A DNA stretch of 64,000 bases from Stenotrophomonas lactitubi (GTDB lineage: Bacteria; Pseudomonadota; Gammaproteobacteria; Xanthomonadales; Xanthomonadaceae), in assembly GCF_002803515.1 (NCBI RefSeq), contig NZ_PHQX01000001.1, forward strand, positions 4,092,001-4,156,000, given 5' to 3'. Below the pieces are notes generated by a model. The model saw only the letters and a program-made list of their open reading frames with translations, ran no database searches and was not told the origin of the DNA. A program made the position numbers and the translations under genes. Below, piece by piece: positions 42,559-52,242 of the stretch (position 1 is its first letter; each line of letters begins with the position of its first letter).

Positions 42559-44751
42559 TCAGATCACCGTCAGGTTGGCATACGCCATCACCAGCCACTT
42601 GCTGCCGGCGTCGGCGAACTCGATCTGCACGCGTGCATGGGCGCCGTTGCCTTCGTAGTCGGTCACCATGCCTTCGCCGAACTTGGGATGGTTGACCAGC
42701 GCACCCAGCTTGATCGGCGGCGCTTCGATGGCGGCGTGACCCATCACCCGGCTTGCGCCCATCGAGGCCGGTCGCGAGACCTGCACCTTCGGCCGCACTT
42801 CATGCAGCAGCTCGCGCGGGATCTCGCGCAGGAAGCGCGACGGCAGGCTGTAGTTGTCCTGGCCGTGGATGCGCCGCGATTCGGCGTAGCTCAGCACCAG
42901 CTTCTGTCGCGCACGGGTGATGCCAACGTAGGCCAGTCGACGTTCTTCCTCCAGCCGCCCGCTTTCCTCCAGCGACCGCGCGCTGGGGAACAGGCCCTCT
43001 TCCACGCCGGCCAGGAACACCAGCGGGAATTCCAGCCCCTTGGCCGAGTGCAGCGTCATCAGCTGCACGCCCTCCTCGCCCGCCTGCGCTTGGCCTTCAC
43101 CGGCTTCCAGCGCGGCATAGGCCAGGAACGCGACCAGCTCGTCCATGTCCTCGCCTATTTCCTCGATGTCGTCGGCACGGCGCACGAAGCGCGAGGCTAC
43201 CGACACCAGTTCGTCGAGGTTGTCGGTGCGCGATTCCGAATCCAGCGCGTTGCGGCTCTCCTTGCTCCAGTGCTCGCGCAGCTGCGAGCGCACCAGGACA
43301 TGGTCCACGCGCTCGGCAAGGGTCATCTGCAGGGTCTGCGCCTGCAGTTCATTGACCAGCACCAGGAAGCCGGCCAGCGCGTTGCGCGCACGCGCCGCCA
43401 GTGCGCTGCCCTGGGTCACCAGCATGGTGGCTTCCCACAGCGAGATGCCCTGGGCGCGTGCTTCGCGGCGCACTTCGTCCAGCGTGCGGTCACCGATGCC
43501 ACGCGTGGGCGTGTTCACCGCGCGCTCGAATGCAGCGTCGTCGTTGCGGTTGGACAACAGGCGCAGGTACGCCAGCGCATCCTTCACTTCGGCGCGCTCG
43601 AAGAAGCGCATGCCGCCATACACGCGGTACGGCACCTGTTCGCTCAGCAGCGCCTCTTCCAGCGCGCGCGACTGCGCGTTGCTGCGGTAGAGCACGGCCA
43701 CTTCGGTGTAGCTGCCACCATCGCGCACCCACTGCCGCGCGCGCTCGACGATGTAGCGCGCCTCGTCCATCTCGTTGTACGCCGCGTACAGGTCGATCGG
43801 ATCGCCGTCGCCGCTGTCGGTCCACAGCTGCTTGCCGATGCGGTCCGGGTTGTGCGCGATCACCGCGTTGGCGGCGTTGAGGATGTTGGCGGTGGAGCGG
43901 TAGTTCTGTTCCAGGCGGATGGTCTGCGCGCCCGGGAAATCGCGCAGGAAGCCCTGCACGTTCTCGACCTTGGCGCCGCGCCAGCCATAGATGGCCTGGT
44001 CATCGTCACCGACCACGAACACGTGGCCCTCATGCCCGGCCAGCACACGCACGAAGGCGTACTGGATGGCGTTGGTATCCTGGAATTCGTCAACCAGGAT
44101 CTCGCGGAACCGCGCACGGTAATGCGACAGCAACGGCGGGTTGTCGCGCAGCAGTTCGTGCGCGCGCAGCAGCAGCTCGGCGAAATCGACCAGGCCGGCG
44201 CGGTCGCAGCGCGCCTGGTACTCGGCATAGGCCTGGCGCATGGTTTCCAGCCACGCGTCGTTCGGCTCGGGCTGGATGTGCTGCGGGCGGCGGCCCTCAT
44301 CCTTCTGCGCGTTGATCCACCAGGCAATCTGCTTGGGCGGGTACTTGCCGTCATCCAGCTCCAGCGCCTGCACCACGCGCTTGACCAGCCGCAGCTGATC
44401 GTCCGAATCCATCACCTGGAAGCTTTCCGGCAGCTTGGCGTCCTGCCAGTGCAGGCGCAGCAGGCGGTTGGCCAGGCCGTGGAAGGTGCCGATCCACATG
44501 CCGCGGCTGCCATGCGGCAGCTGCGCGTCGATGCGATGGCGCATCTCGCCGGCGGCCTTGTTGGTGAAGGTCACCGCGAAGATGCCGTGGGTCGGCACGC
44601 CTTCGACTTCATGCAGCCAGGCAATGCGGTGGGTGAGTACGCGCGTCTTGCCCGACCCGGCACCGGCCAGCACCAGGTGGTGACCGAGGGGAGCGGAGAC
44701 GGCTTCGCGCTGGGCCGGGTTCAGGCCATCAAGCAAGTGGGAGACATCCAT
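42559..44751 (-). CDS. uvrD: ATP-dependent DNA helicase UvrD (helicase II)
   Basis: A 730-residue SF1 helicase. Walker A is GAGSGKT at 30-36. TFTNKAAGEMR, GVGDDDQAIYGWRG-like (VVGDDDQAIYGWRG) and the FLAGVEEGLFPSARS and AYVGITRARQ motifs follow in order. The C-terminal region ends in LVMAYANLTVI as in UvrD proteins with a Tudor-like tail. It acts in nucleotide excision and mismatch repair. Rep is the alternative, but the length and C-terminal tail fit UvrD. Confidence 0.95.
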   Translation of the reverse strand: MDVSHLLDGLNPAQREAVSAPLGHHLVLAGAGSGKTRVLTHRIAWLHEVEGVPTHGIFAVTFTNKAAGEMRHRIDAQLPHGSRGMWIGTFHGLANRLLRLHWQDAKLPESFQVMDSDDQLRLVKRVVQALELDDGKYPPKQIAWWINAQKDEGRRPQHIQPEPNDAWLETMRQAYAEYQARCDRAGLVDFAELLLRAHELLRDNPPLLSHYRARFREILVDEFQDTNAIQYAFVRVLAGHEGHVFVVGDDDQAIYGWRGAKVENVQGFLRDFPGAQTIRLEQNYRSTANILNAANAVIAHNPDRIGKQLWTDSGDGDPIDLYAAYNEMDEARYIVERARQWVRDGGSYTEVAVLYRSNAQSRALEEALLSEQVPYRVYGGMRFFERAEVKDALAYLRLLSNRNDDAAFERAVNTPTRGIGDRTLDEVRREARAQGISLWEATMLVTQGSALAARARNALAGFLVLVNELQAQTLQMTLAERVDHVLVRSQLREHWSKESRNALDSESRTDNLDELVSVASRFVRRADDIEEIGEDMDELVAFLAYAALEAGEGQAQAGEEGVQLMTLHSAKGLEFPLVFLAGVEEGLFPSARSLEESGRLEEERRLAYVGITRARQKLVLSYAESRRIHGQDNYSLPSRFLREIPRELLHEVRPKVQVSRPASMGASRVMGHAAIEAPPIKLGALVNHPKFGEGMVTDYEGNGAHARVQIEFADAGSKWLVMAYANLTVI

Positions 44752-44760
44752 GCCTCCATT

Positions 44761-46164
44761 TTACGGCATCGACGTCGCAGCTCCTGCGACCACCTGTGCG
44801 GCCAGTGCCTGTGCCTGCTGACGCAGTTCAGGCACCGCCAGGCTTTCCCACAGGTTGCCGATGCGCAGGCTGCCGAGTACGCCCAGGCGCGCCTGCGACT
44901 GGCCGCCCGCTGCGCACAGCCGGTCGCCGGGCACACTGCTGTCCAGGCCCAGCCCATGCGGACCGGGACGGGCCAGTCCATCGGCCTGCAGCTGCTGCAG
45001 CAAGGGGTTGCGCAGCGCCGAGGCGCGGGTTTCCACGCCCGTGGCATTGACCACCGCGCCGATCGTCCACTGCACGTTGCCGCCGCCCGCCTCGCGACCC
45101 GACAGCCACAGGGCGTCCCCGTCGCGCCACACGCGTTGCAGGCGGGCGCGGTGGACGCGCAGCTGGCCGCTGGCCTGCAGCGCCTGCAACTGCTCGGCCA
45201 CCGGTTCAGCGATGCGGTGGCGGTGCACATCCCAGTAGCGCACCACGTGGCGCAGGAAGCGGCGCTGGTCGGCCTCGCCCAGACTAAGCCACAGTGCCTG
45301 GCCATGCGGGCGGATGCGATCCATCACGCCCTGCCATGGGATGCCATCGGCCTGTGCCTGCCGTGCGTGCTGGCGCAGTGCACGCAGACGCTGGCGCAGG
45401 GTCATCGTCAGCAGCTCCTGCGGGTCGAACGCCGGCAGGCCACCGTGTGCATGCGGCAACGGCAGCAGGCCATGGCGCGAGATCACGTGCAGCGGCCCGC
45501 TGTGACCGGCGGCCACGAGCGCCAACACGGTGTCCGCCATGCTCAGCCCGGAGCCGACGATGGCCAGTGCATGGCCACCGGCCAGCGTGCGCACGCCGTC
45601 GTAATCCCAGGCTTCGACCACGTCATCGGCGGGCAGCGCGTCGGCGCCGTCCACTGGCAGCGGCCGCATGCTGTTGCCGGTAGCGATCACCGCCTGCGCT
45701 GCATGCAGCGTTTGGCCATCGCCCAGCTGCAATTGGTAACCGTGGTCATCGGCATGCAGCGCCAGCACCGGTTGGGCGATGACCTGCAATCGGGCTGCGC
45801 TGGCCGCTTCGGCCTCGCGCAGGCGCTGCTGCAGATAAGCGGCGAAGTAGTGGCGACACACGTAACGCTCGCCCAGCACCTCGCGCGCCTCGCCCGGATA
45901 GGCGTTGGCCGTCTGCAGGTAATCGAGGAAGTCGCCGGGCTGGTCGGGGAACGCACTCATCTTCGCCGCCGGCACGTTCAGCAGATGCTCCGGCCACGGC
46001 GTGGCATAGGCGATGCCCTGTGCCAGCTGCGAGGCGGGTTCGAAGATGGCCAGCGCCAGCGGCGCCCGGGCCTGGCGCAACACCTGGATCGCCACCAGCA
46101 CCCCGGCCGCACCACCACCGATGATCGCCAGGTCCAGTTCGCCATTACGCGGTGAATCAGTCAT
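44761..46164 (-). CDS. FAD/NAD(P)-binding protein (HscA/YdhS-like)
   Basis: A 467-residue flavoprotein with the dinucleotide-binding loop AIIGGGAAGVLVAIQVL at the N-terminus. Family signatures include GIAYATPWPEHLLNVPA and the second Rossmann loop VGSGLSMADTVLAL. It belongs to the large FAD-dependent NAD(P)-binding group with unknown substrate. The start at 46164 is preferred over 46182. It follows uvrD in order on the same strand with an about 10-base gap. Confidence 0.88.
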   Translation of the reverse strand: MTDSPRNGELDLAIIGGGAAGVLVAIQVLRQARAPLALAIFEPASQLAQGIAYATPWPEHLLNVPAAKMSAFPDQPGDFLDYLQTANAYPGEAREVLGERYVCRHYFAAYLQQRLREAEAASAARLQVIAQPVLALHADDHGYQLQLGDGQTLHAAQAVIATGNSMRPLPVDGADALPADDVVEAWDYDGVRTLAGGHALAIVGSGLSMADTVLALVAAGHSGPLHVISRHGLLPLPHAHGGLPAFDPQELLTMTLRQRLRALRQHARQAQADGIPWQGVMDRIRPHGQALWLSLGEADQRRFLRHVVRYWDVHRHRIAEPVAEQLQALQASGQLRVHRARLQRVWRDGDALWLSGREAGGGNVQWTIGAVVNATGVETRASALRNPLLQQLQADGLARPGPHGLGLDSSVPGDRLCAAGGQSQARLGVLGSLRIGNLWESLAVPELRQQAQALAAQVVAGAATSMP

Positions 46165-46206
46165 GCGCCGATTGTAGGCCATCGCCCCTGCCCGGCTGGC
46201 GCCGGC

Positions 46207-47625
46207 CTACATCAATGCATCGGCCAGGCGCGCGATGCCCTCGCGGCTGCGCAGCCACGCTGGGCGCTTGCGCCACTGCTCCAGGTCCAGCAGGCGTGAC
46301 TGGCGCAGATAGTCGTCCTCGATGGCGATCAGCTGCGTGACCAGTTGACGGTCGTAGCAGATCAGGCCGATTTCGGCATTCAGCGCGAACGAGCGGATAT
46401 CCATGTTGATCGACCCCAGCACGGCGATGTCCTCGTCCACGCTCATGTGCTTGGCATGCAGGAACTGCGGCTCGTACAGCGCGATCTGCACCCCGCAGCG
46501 CAGCAGCTCGTCGTAGTAGGCCTCCTGCGCCCACGAGGTCAGCCGCTGGTTGTTGCTGGCCGACAGGATCAGCTGCACCTGCACGCCGGACAGTGCGGCG
46601 ATGCGCAGTGCACTCAGCGTTGCTTCGTCGGGCACGAAGTACGGCGTCACCATCACAAGCCGGCGCCGGGCAAGATGGATCAGCGCGGCCACCGCATCGC
46701 GCGCGTTGCTGTAGGGGTAGGCCGGGCCGCTGGGCAGCAGCTGGGTGGCGATGTCCTCGCTGCACACCGGCACGTCGGCGATGACGTCCAGGCGCTGCCC
46801 GGTTTCGATGTACCAGTCGCTGGCGAACACCGCTTCAAGGTGCGCCACCGCCGGCCCGCGCACGCGCGCCACCAGTTCACGGTTGGGGTGGCCGGCCACG
46901 AATTCAGGCCGCGCCAGGTTCTGCGAACCGACATAGCCCACTTCGTTGTCGATCACCGCGATCTTGCGGTGGTTGCGCAGGTCCATGCGCCCGCTGCGGC
47001 GCCAGCGCAGTCCGCCGGGCAGCATCGCGCGCACTTCGACGTCACGTGACCGCAGCCGCTTGCTGTACGCGCGAAGGCCGCGCTTGGCGCCCACCGCATC
47101 CAGCAGCACGCGGCACTGCACGCCACGCGCTGCGGCATGCTGCAGGGCTTCGACGATGGCCTCGCCCACGGTGTCATCGAACATCAGGTAATACAGCAGG
47201 TGCACCCGGTCCTGGGCCTGGTCGATGTCGGCGATCAGGTTGTGCAGTGATTCGTCGTAGTCGGTCAGCAGATCGACCGCGTTGCCGTGCACCGGCATGA
47301 AATCGCCCTGACGCTGCACCAGCGGCACCACTTCGGCGCTGGCCGAATCGGGCTGCGGCGTCCAGCGCAGGCGGCGCTGCAGCGCCTGTTCCTCGCGGAT
47401 CACCTGCGAGGCCTCGGCCTGCCGGCGGATGCGTTCGCGCGACAACCACGGATGCCCGAACAGCAGGTACAGCGGCAGGCCCAGCAGCGGCACGAAGCCG
47501 ACCAGCAGCAGCCAGCTGCGCGCCGCGCCCGGCGTAGTGCGGGTGGGGATCCAGCACAGCGCCACCAGCCGGATCAGCCAGTCGATCAGCAGCAGATACG
47601 AACCCAGCAACCACTCGAACAGCAT
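46207..47625 (-). CDS. cls: Cardiolipin synthase (phospholipase D family)
   Basis: A 472-residue protein with two N-terminal membrane segments (LLGSYLLLIDWLIRLVALCW and SWLLLVGFVPLLGLPLYLLFG) and two HKD motifs: NHRKIAVIDNEVGYVGSQN and LHAKHMSVDEDIAVLGSIN. This is the layout of ClsA/ClsC-type bacterial synthases that form cardiolipin from two phosphatidylglycerols. The start at 47625 fits the membrane layout; a longer frame upstream crosses a repeat. Confidence 0.94.
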   Translation of the reverse strand: MLFEWLLGSYLLLIDWLIRLVALCWIPTRTTPGAARSWLLLVGFVPLLGLPLYLLFGHPWLSRERIRRQAEASQVIREEQALQRRLRWTPQPDSASAEVVPLVQRQGDFMPVHGNAVDLLTDYDESLHNLIADIDQAQDRVHLLYYLMFDDTVGEAIVEALQHAAARGVQCRVLLDAVGAKRGLRAYSKRLRSRDVEVRAMLPGGLRWRRSGRMDLRNHRKIAVIDNEVGYVGSQNLARPEFVAGHPNRELVARVRGPAVAHLEAVFASDWYIETGQRLDVIADVPVCSEDIATQLLPSGPAYPYSNARDAVAALIHLARRRLVMVTPYFVPDEATLSALRIAALSGVQVQLILSASNNQRLTSWAQEAYYDELLRCGVQIALYEPQFLHAKHMSVDEDIAVLGSINMDIRSFALNAEIGLICYDRQLVTQLIAIEDDYLRQSRLLDLEQWRKRPAWLRSREGIARLADALM

Positions 47626-47674
47626 CAGGCGCGCCCGTCGGGAGGGTGATGGGCCATTCTGCCCAGCGGGGTGG

Positions 47675-47757
47675 GTAGAGTCGAGCCGCGCCAAGCGTGC
47701 CGACCAACGGTCGGCACCCACCGGGGTCGGAACGTGCCGACCAAGGTCGACACCTAC
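47675..47757. repeat. SMAG/REP-like elements
   Basis: GTAGAGTCGAGCCGCG (47675-47690) and TGCCGACCAAGGTCG...CCTAC (47735-47757) in opposite orientation, between the cls start and the rpmG terminator. Confidence 0.65.
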
Positions 47758-47774
47758 CGGGGGCGGGGAGCCAC

Positions 47775-47801
47775 AAAAAAACCCGCCACGAGGGCGGGTT
47801 T
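47775..47801 (-). terminator. Rho-independent terminator of rpmBG
   Basis: On the minus strand AAACCCGCC-CTCGT-GGCGGGTTTTTTT is a stable hairpin with a T-run, 30 bases after the rpmG stop. It closes the rpmB-rpmG transcript. Confidence 0.9.
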
Positions 47802-47830
47802 CTTCGGAGGCAATCAGCAATCCTTGCGGA

Positions 47831-47995
47831 TTACTTGATCTTGCCTTCCTTGTACGGGACGTGCTTGCGCACGACCGGATCGTACTTGGAGAATTCCATC
47901 TTCCCCGGGGTGTTCTTCTTGTTCTTGTCGGTCGTGTAGAAGTGACCGGTACCAGCGGTCGAAATCATACGGACCTTATCGCGCTTGCCTGCCAT
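47831..47995 (-). CDS. rpmG: 50S ribosomal protein L33
   Basis: A 54-residue protein of the compact L33 type, beginning [18 protein letters not shown] and with [17 protein letters not shown] and [17 protein letters not shown]. It is co-transcribed with rpmB (stop at 48009, start at 47995, 13-base gap), the usual bacterial order. Too small to appear among long open frames, but unmistakable. Confidence 0.98.
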   Translation of the reverse strand: MAGKRDKVRMISTAGTGHFYTTDKNKKNTPGKMEFSKYDPVVRKHVPYKEGKIK

Positions 47996-48008
47996 GATCG
48001 TCTACTCC

Positions 48009-48245
48009 TCAGACCTTTTCGCCGCGCGCACGCAGCTCAGCCAGAACGGAATCGATACCGTTCTTGTCGATGGTGCGCAGTGCATGCGCGGAAACACGAA
48101 GCTTCACCCAGCGGTTCTCGCTGGCAACCCAGAAGCGGCGCTCGTGCAGATTCGGCAGGAAACGACGACGGGTCTTGTTGTTGGCGTGCGAGACGTTGTT
48201 ACCCGTCTGCACTCGCTTGCCGGAAACCTGGCATACGCGGGACAT
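48009..48245 (-). CDS. rpmB: 50S ribosomal protein L28
   Basis: A 78-residue L28 starting [20 protein letters not shown] with [15 protein letters not shown] and [18 protein letters not shown]. First gene of the rpmB-rpmG operon; promoter at 48413-48441. Confidence 0.98.
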   Translation of the reverse strand: MSRVCQVSGKRVQTGNNVSHANNKTRRRFLPNLHERRFWVASENRWVKLRVSAHALRTIDKNGIDSVLAELRARGEKV

Positions 48246-48412
48246 GGCGCACCTCGATAGTAAGTTGTGTCAGCCCGTAGCCCGGGAGACGGCGGCCTCG
48301 ATGGTTGCCCACCACACGTCAAGAGAATCAAAGGGTTACGCTGGCGTTGGGCGGCCGGGGACGTGCTCCCGGGGGCGCCGCCCGATAGAAAACCGGACAC
48401 AGCGAGCCGCGC

Positions 48413-48441
48413 ATTATGCACGGGTTCAAGCACTTGCGCAA
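48413..48441 (-). promoter_or_regulatory. Sigma-70 promoter of rpmBG
   Basis: Minus-strand TTGCGC (48441-48436), a 17-base spacer, and CATAAT (48418-48413). The transcript would start near 48406, giving an about 160-base leader before rpmB. Confidence 0.7.
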
Positions 48442-48483
48442 GTTACCCACAGGGCAAGGCTGAACACGGCGACGGGGGCCCTT

Positions 48484-48622
48484 GTAGAGCCGAAGGTAGC
48501 GGCAGGAGCCGCTGCCAACGTCGCTTGCGACGGCCCGTAGGGTGACGGTCAGGACGACCGGCATAGCCCACGCTCGGCTGGGTCATACGGGGGGAAGCAG
48601 CCGAGCGTCGGCTCGGCTCTAC
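48484..48622. repeat. SMAG/REP-like elements in the rpmB upstream region
   Basis: A GTAGAGCCG head at 48484 and AGCCGAGCGTCGG...CTCTAC (48599-48622). The whole stretch 48246-48640 has no gene; besides the promoter it contains only these elements and GC-rich imperfect palindromes. Confidence 0.65.
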
Positions 48623-48640
48623 AACAGCGACAGGGCCAGC

Positions 48641-49150
48641 TCAGCGCAGGTGTGGAATGACCTGGGCCAGCAGATGGGCGTCCTTCAGCGCGCCGTGCAG
48701 GCCACGATTACCGGGAATGCGCAGGCGCTGCAGCACATCGTCCAGCTTGTTGCCCTGGCCGGGCCAGCGCCCCCGCGCCAGCTTCAGGCTGCAGGTCACG
48801 CGGCAGTGCTGGGCCAGCCCATCGGCAATGCCGGCCAGGCGCAGCTCGTTGTCGAGGAAGCCGACGTCGAAGGTAGCGTTGTGCGCGACCATCTCGCTGC
48901 CACGCAGGAACTCCAGCAGCTCGGCGGCCTTGCTCGCGAACAGCGGCTTGCCCACCAGCATCGCATCGCTGATGCCGTGCACGCGCTGCGCGCCCCAGTC
49001 CACTTTGCGCTGCGGCTGCAGATAGGTGTGGAACTGGCGGCCGCTGAGCTGACCATCGATCAGTTCCACCGCCCCGATTTCAATCACCCGGTGGCCCAGA
49101 CGATGCGAGATGCCGGTGGTTTCGGTGTCCAGCGCGACGACGCGGCTCAT
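48641..49150 (-). CDS. DnaQ-like 3'-5' exonuclease
   Basis: A 169-residue DEDDh exonuclease. The motifs are ALDTETTG (Asp-Glu), HNATFDVGFL (Asp) and H-x4-D in HGALKDAHLL. It has the exonuclease core of the Pol III epsilon subunit but lacks the C-terminal alpha-binding tail of about 60-70 residues. It may be the cell's proofreading subunit in short form or a stand-alone ExoX-like enzyme. Start at 49150 as the ATG that fits the first strand. Confidence 0.87.
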   Translation of the reverse strand: MSRVVALDTETTGISHRLGHRVIEIGAVELIDGQLSGRQFHTYLQPQRKVDWGAQRVHGISDAMLVGKPLFASKAAELLEFLRGSEMVAHNATFDVGFLDNELRLAGIADGLAQHCRVTCSLKLARGRWPGQGNKLDDVLQRLRIPGNRGLHGALKDAHLLAQVIPHLR

Positions 49151-49355
49151 GCCCCACACCCGTATGCAGCAACGGGCATGCGGGAGACAAAGGATGGTAG
49201 TGAGGGCAGTGCAGTCATTCGATGCTGGATCCTGTTACGCGCGCCCCGTGCAACGGGGGCAGATGATGCTGGATTGTCCCATGTCGTGCGCCAGCGGCAG
49301 CGCAGGGGCACGCGGTGTGATCCCGGCATACTGGCGCCTCACTGCGGAGCTTCCA

Positions 49356-50588
49356 ATGCGACTGCTGGCCCTCACCTACGGCACCGAAGGCGATACGCGC
49401 CCGCTGGTCATGCTCTGCCACGGGCTGATCGCGGCCGGCCACGACGTCATGCTGCTGGCCGACGGCGGCACTCTGGGCAGCGCGAAAACAATGGGCGTCC
49501 CGCACGCCGCGCTTGAAGGCGACATCCACGATGAGGTGGTAGCGCTGGTCTCACGCGGCAACGGCGTGGCCGCCGCCAGCACCGGGCTGGCACGGATGGC
49601 GCTGCAGCACGTTGCCGGCTGGATGCGCCAGGCCGATGCTGCGGCCGAGGGCTGCGATGCGATCCTGACCGGCGGCCTGGCGGCGTTCGTCGGCATGAGC
49701 GTCGGCGAACGTCGTGGTCTTCCGGTGATCGGCGCCGGCATGATTCCGCTGACGCCGACGCGCGCATTCCGCTCGCCCTTCCTGCCACCCGGGCGCTCAC
49801 CGGGATGGTTGAACCGGGCCAGCTACGGGCTGGTCAACGGCCTGATCTGGCGGCAGTTCCGCGGCCCGATAAACGCTGCCCGCCAGCACGCCGGGCAGCC
49901 GCCACGACGCTCGCTCTGGACCGGCCTGCCGATGCTGTACGGCGTCTCGCCACAGCTGTTGCCGCCGCCTTCGGACTGGCCGGCCGACCACCTCGTATGC
50001 GGCCAGTGGTCGGCACCCGCAGCGCCGTGGCAGCCGTCAGCCGAACTACAGGCCTTCCTCGATGCAGGGCCACCGCCGGTCTACCTGGGCTTTGGCAGCA
50101 TGACCGGCTTCGACCGCGAACGCGTGTTGCCGGCGCTGTTGGCAGCGCTGGCACCGCGCCGCGTGCTGCTGTTCCCCGGTTGGGTCGGCGTGCCCGACAT
50201 GGCGCTGCCCGACACGGTGCTGGTGATCGGGCCCACCCCGCATGAAGCCTTGCTGCCGCGCTGCGCGCTGGCGATCCATCATGGTGGCAGCGGCACCACG
50301 CATTCGGCCTGTCGCGCCGGCATACCGTCGATGGTGATGCCGTTCGCCGCCGACCAGTTCTTCTGGGCCGATCGCCTGCAGCGCCTGGGCGTAGCGCCTG
50401 CGCCGCTGTCACCGAAACGGCTGCAGCCGCAGGCGTTGGCCGCTGCACTGGCGTTCGCCGAGCATGCGGATACGCGCGCGCGTGCAGCCGCGCTGGGCGC
50501 TGCAATGGCGAACGAGGATGGTGTGGCATGCGGCGTGGCGGCGATCGAGCGGTGGCTCAGCCCAACGTCTCCACCACCCAGTCAATGA
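49356..50588 (+). CDS. GT1 family glycosyltransferase (UGT/MGT-like)
   Basis: A 410-residue GT-B enzyme. The N-terminal MRLLALTYGTEGDTRPLVML carries the acceptor domain with G-x-E-G-D. The C-terminal donor signature HHGGSGTTHSACRAGIPSMVMP is typical of UDP-sugar sterol/macrolide glycosyltransferases, followed by PFAADQFFWADRL. A GGAG site precedes the ATG at 49356. Acceptor unknown; could modify a lipid or antibiotic. Its 3' end overlaps the LysR gene by 32 bases in a tail-to-tail way. Confidence 0.9.
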   Translation: MRLLALTYGTEGDTRPLVMLCHGLIAAGHDVMLLADGGTLGSAKTMGVPHAALEGDIHDEVVALVSRGNGVAAASTGLARMALQHVAGWMRQADAAAEGCDAILTGGLAAFVGMSVGERRGLPVIGAGMIPLTPTRAFRSPFLPPGRSPGWLNRASYGLVNGLIWRQFRGPINAARQHAGQPPRRSLWTGLPMLYGVSPQLLPPPSDWPADHLVCGQWSAPAAPWQPSAELQAFLDAGPPPVYLGFGSMTGFDRERVLPALLAALAPRRVLLFPGWVGVPDMALPDTVLVIGPTPHEALLPRCALAIHHGGSGTTHSACRAGIPSMVMPFAADQFFWADRLQRLGVAPAPLSPKRLQPQALAAALAFAEHADTRARAAALGAAMANEDGVACGVAAIERWLSPTSPPPSQ

Positions 50589-51450
50589 ACACCCGCAGCC
50601 GCTGGCTCATGTGCCGGTTCGGCGGGAACATCACGTGCATCGGCATCGGCGGCAATTGCCAATCCTGCAGTACGGGCAGCAACTCGCCGCGCGCTACATG
50701 CGGTTCGGCCATGTAGCTGGGCAGCGCGACCACGCCGAGGCCGGCCAGACCCGCCGCCAGATAGGCATTGCCATCATCGAAGCCGATGGAATAGCGCCCC
50801 TGCACCTCGATGCGCTCGGCGCCGCGCTGCGCGGTGAACACGCGGGCACGGCCACTGCGCGGGCTGAGGAAACCGACCGTGTGGTGGTCCGGCCCTTGCA
50901 GCGCGCGCGGGTGGTCCGGCGCACCGAACTGCTGCACATAGCCTGGGCTGGCATGGAAGCCGATCGGCAGGCTCGCCAGCGGCCGCGCCACCAGCGCCGG
51001 GTCGGCCGGGGTTCCGCCGCGGATCACGCAGTCGACGTTGTCGGCGATCACATCGACCTCGCGGTCGCTGACCCCCACCTCCAGCTGGATGTCCGGGTAG
51101 CGCGCCTGGAAGCCGGGCAGCGCCGGCACCAGCAGCAGCCGTGCGAACGGGCCGGGAACGTCGATGCGCAGGCGCCCACGCGGCAGAGCGGCGGCATCGC
51201 CCAGCCCACCCTCGACCTCTTCCAGCTCGGCCAGCAGACGCACGATGCGCGGGTAGTACGCCGCGCCATCGGCGGTGACACTGACCCGGCGCGTGGTGCG
51301 GTTGAGCAGCCGCAGCCGCAGATGTGCCTCCAGCTGCTGCACCAGCTGCGTGACCGTGGTGCGGCTGAGCTGCAGCGTGTGCGCTGCGCGGGTGAAGCTG
51401 CCGGTCTCCACCACCCGGGCGAAGGCCCGCATCGCCTCGAAGCGGTCCAT
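50557..51450 (-). CDS. LysR family transcriptional regulator
   Basis: A 297-residue LTTR with the N-terminal HTH (FARVVETGSFTRAAHTLQLSRTTVTQLVQQLE) and a C-terminal effector-binding domain (IQLEVGVSDREVDVIADNVDCVIRGG). Divergent from the RidA-family gene at 51561 with a 110-base shared region, so that gene is the probable target. Effector unknown. Confidence 0.94.
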   Translation of the reverse strand: MDRFEAMRAFARVVETGSFTRAAHTLQLSRTTVTQLVQQLEAHLRLRLLNRTTRRVSVTADGAAYYPRIVRLLAELEEVEGGLGDAAALPRGRLRIDVPGPFARLLLVPALPGFQARYPDIQLEVGVSDREVDVIADNVDCVIRGGTPADPALVARPLASLPIGFHASPGYVQQFGAPDHPRALQGPDHHTVGFLSPRSGRARVFTAQRGAERIEVQGRYSIGFDDGNAYLAAGLAGLGVVALPSYMAEPHVARGELLPVLQDWQLPPMPMHVMFPPNRHMSQRLRVFIDWVVETLG

Positions 51451-51560
51451 GTCAGCGACCCTGATTGTTTGGAATTTCTAATCAATCTAGACGCATCATC
51501 ACGGTTTATCCAGACAGCGGCAGCGGGGAGGATGGTCTCCTCCCGTCTGGAATCCGTCTT
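51451..51560. promoter_or_regulatory. Divergent promoter/operator region of lysR and ridA
   Basis: A 110-base region, AT-rich in its lysR-side half, with TTGGAATTTCTAATCAA-like partial dyad at about 51470-51485 that fits the loose T-N11-A LTTR box. Exact promoters cannot be fixed. Confidence 0.45.
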
Positions 51561-51959
51561 ATGTCCCACCGTGATGTCGTCTTTCCCGCCGGCCGGCAGG
51601 CGCTGTACGAGCGCAACCGTTACTCACCGGCGATCCGGTCCAGTGGCTTCCTGTTCGTCTCCGGCCAGGTCGGCAGCCGCGAGGACGGCTCGCCCGAGCC
51701 GGACTTCGAGACCCAGGTGCGCCGCGCCTTCGAGAATCTCAACGCAGTGCTGGCCGCGGCCGGCTGCACGTTCGACGACGTGGTCGATGTGACTGTGTTC
51801 CTGGTCGACCCGGAAACCAACTTCGAAAAGGCCTGGGCGATCGTGCCGGAGTACTGGGGCGAAGCACCGCACCCGACCCTGACCGGCATCGGCGTGACCT
51901 GGCTGTATGGCTTCCAGTTCGAGATCAAGGTGATCGCGAAGCTGCCTGCAGACCAGTAG
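51561..51959 (+). CDS. RidA family (YjgF/UK114) protein
   Basis: A 132-residue protein with FLFVSGQVGSREDG, QVRRAFENLNAVLAAAG, DDVVDVTVFLVDP and a C-terminal FEIKVIAKL, the RidA layout. RidA hydrolyses reactive enamine/imine intermediates; this group is a paralogue with unknown natural substrate. It lies opposite the LysR regulator that probably controls it. ATG at 51561. Confidence 0.9.
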   Translation: MSHRDVVFPAGRQALYERNRYSPAIRSSGFLFVSGQVGSREDGSPEPDFETQVRRAFENLNAVLAAAGCTFDDVVDVTVFLVDPETNFEKAWAIVPEYWGEAPHPTLTGIGVTWLYGFQFEIKVIAKLPADQ

Positions 51960-52000
51960 TGCCAGCCGCTGGCCGGCAATGTGTCGGGGGTCAAAAAGCG

Positions 52001-52134
52001 TGTCGACCAAGGTCGACACCTACCGGGGCGGCTGGTCGCGCGACAGCAGCCGAGCATGGGCTCGGCTCTACAGAAGCGCCTCCGGTGTCCCACCCCACGG
52101 ACCGAAAGGCGTGCCGACCAAGGTCGGCACCTAC
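52001..52134. repeat. Three SMAG/REP-like elements
   Basis: TGTCGACCAAGGTCGACACCTAC (52001-52023), AGCCGAGCATGGGCTCGG...CTAC (52048-52071) and TGCCGACCAAGGTCGGCACCTAC (52112-52134) all end in CTAC on the plus strand. They fill most of the 283-base gap between ridA and the czc genes. Confidence 0.75.
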
Positions 52135-52242
52135 CAGAGCAGCAGTCCCGTGCGCGGCGCAGCTGAACGGGAGGTTCCGACGAATTCCCGAGGTGGCCAT
52201 TGATATTGTATCCACCGAAAACCGCTTGCTAGCCTCCCCTCC

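Noticed and set aside
42637..46155. 1172-residue plus-strand frame across uvrD and the flavoprotein gene
   Set aside because: Antisense shadow of two well-supported minus-strand genes; no domain and repetitive composition.
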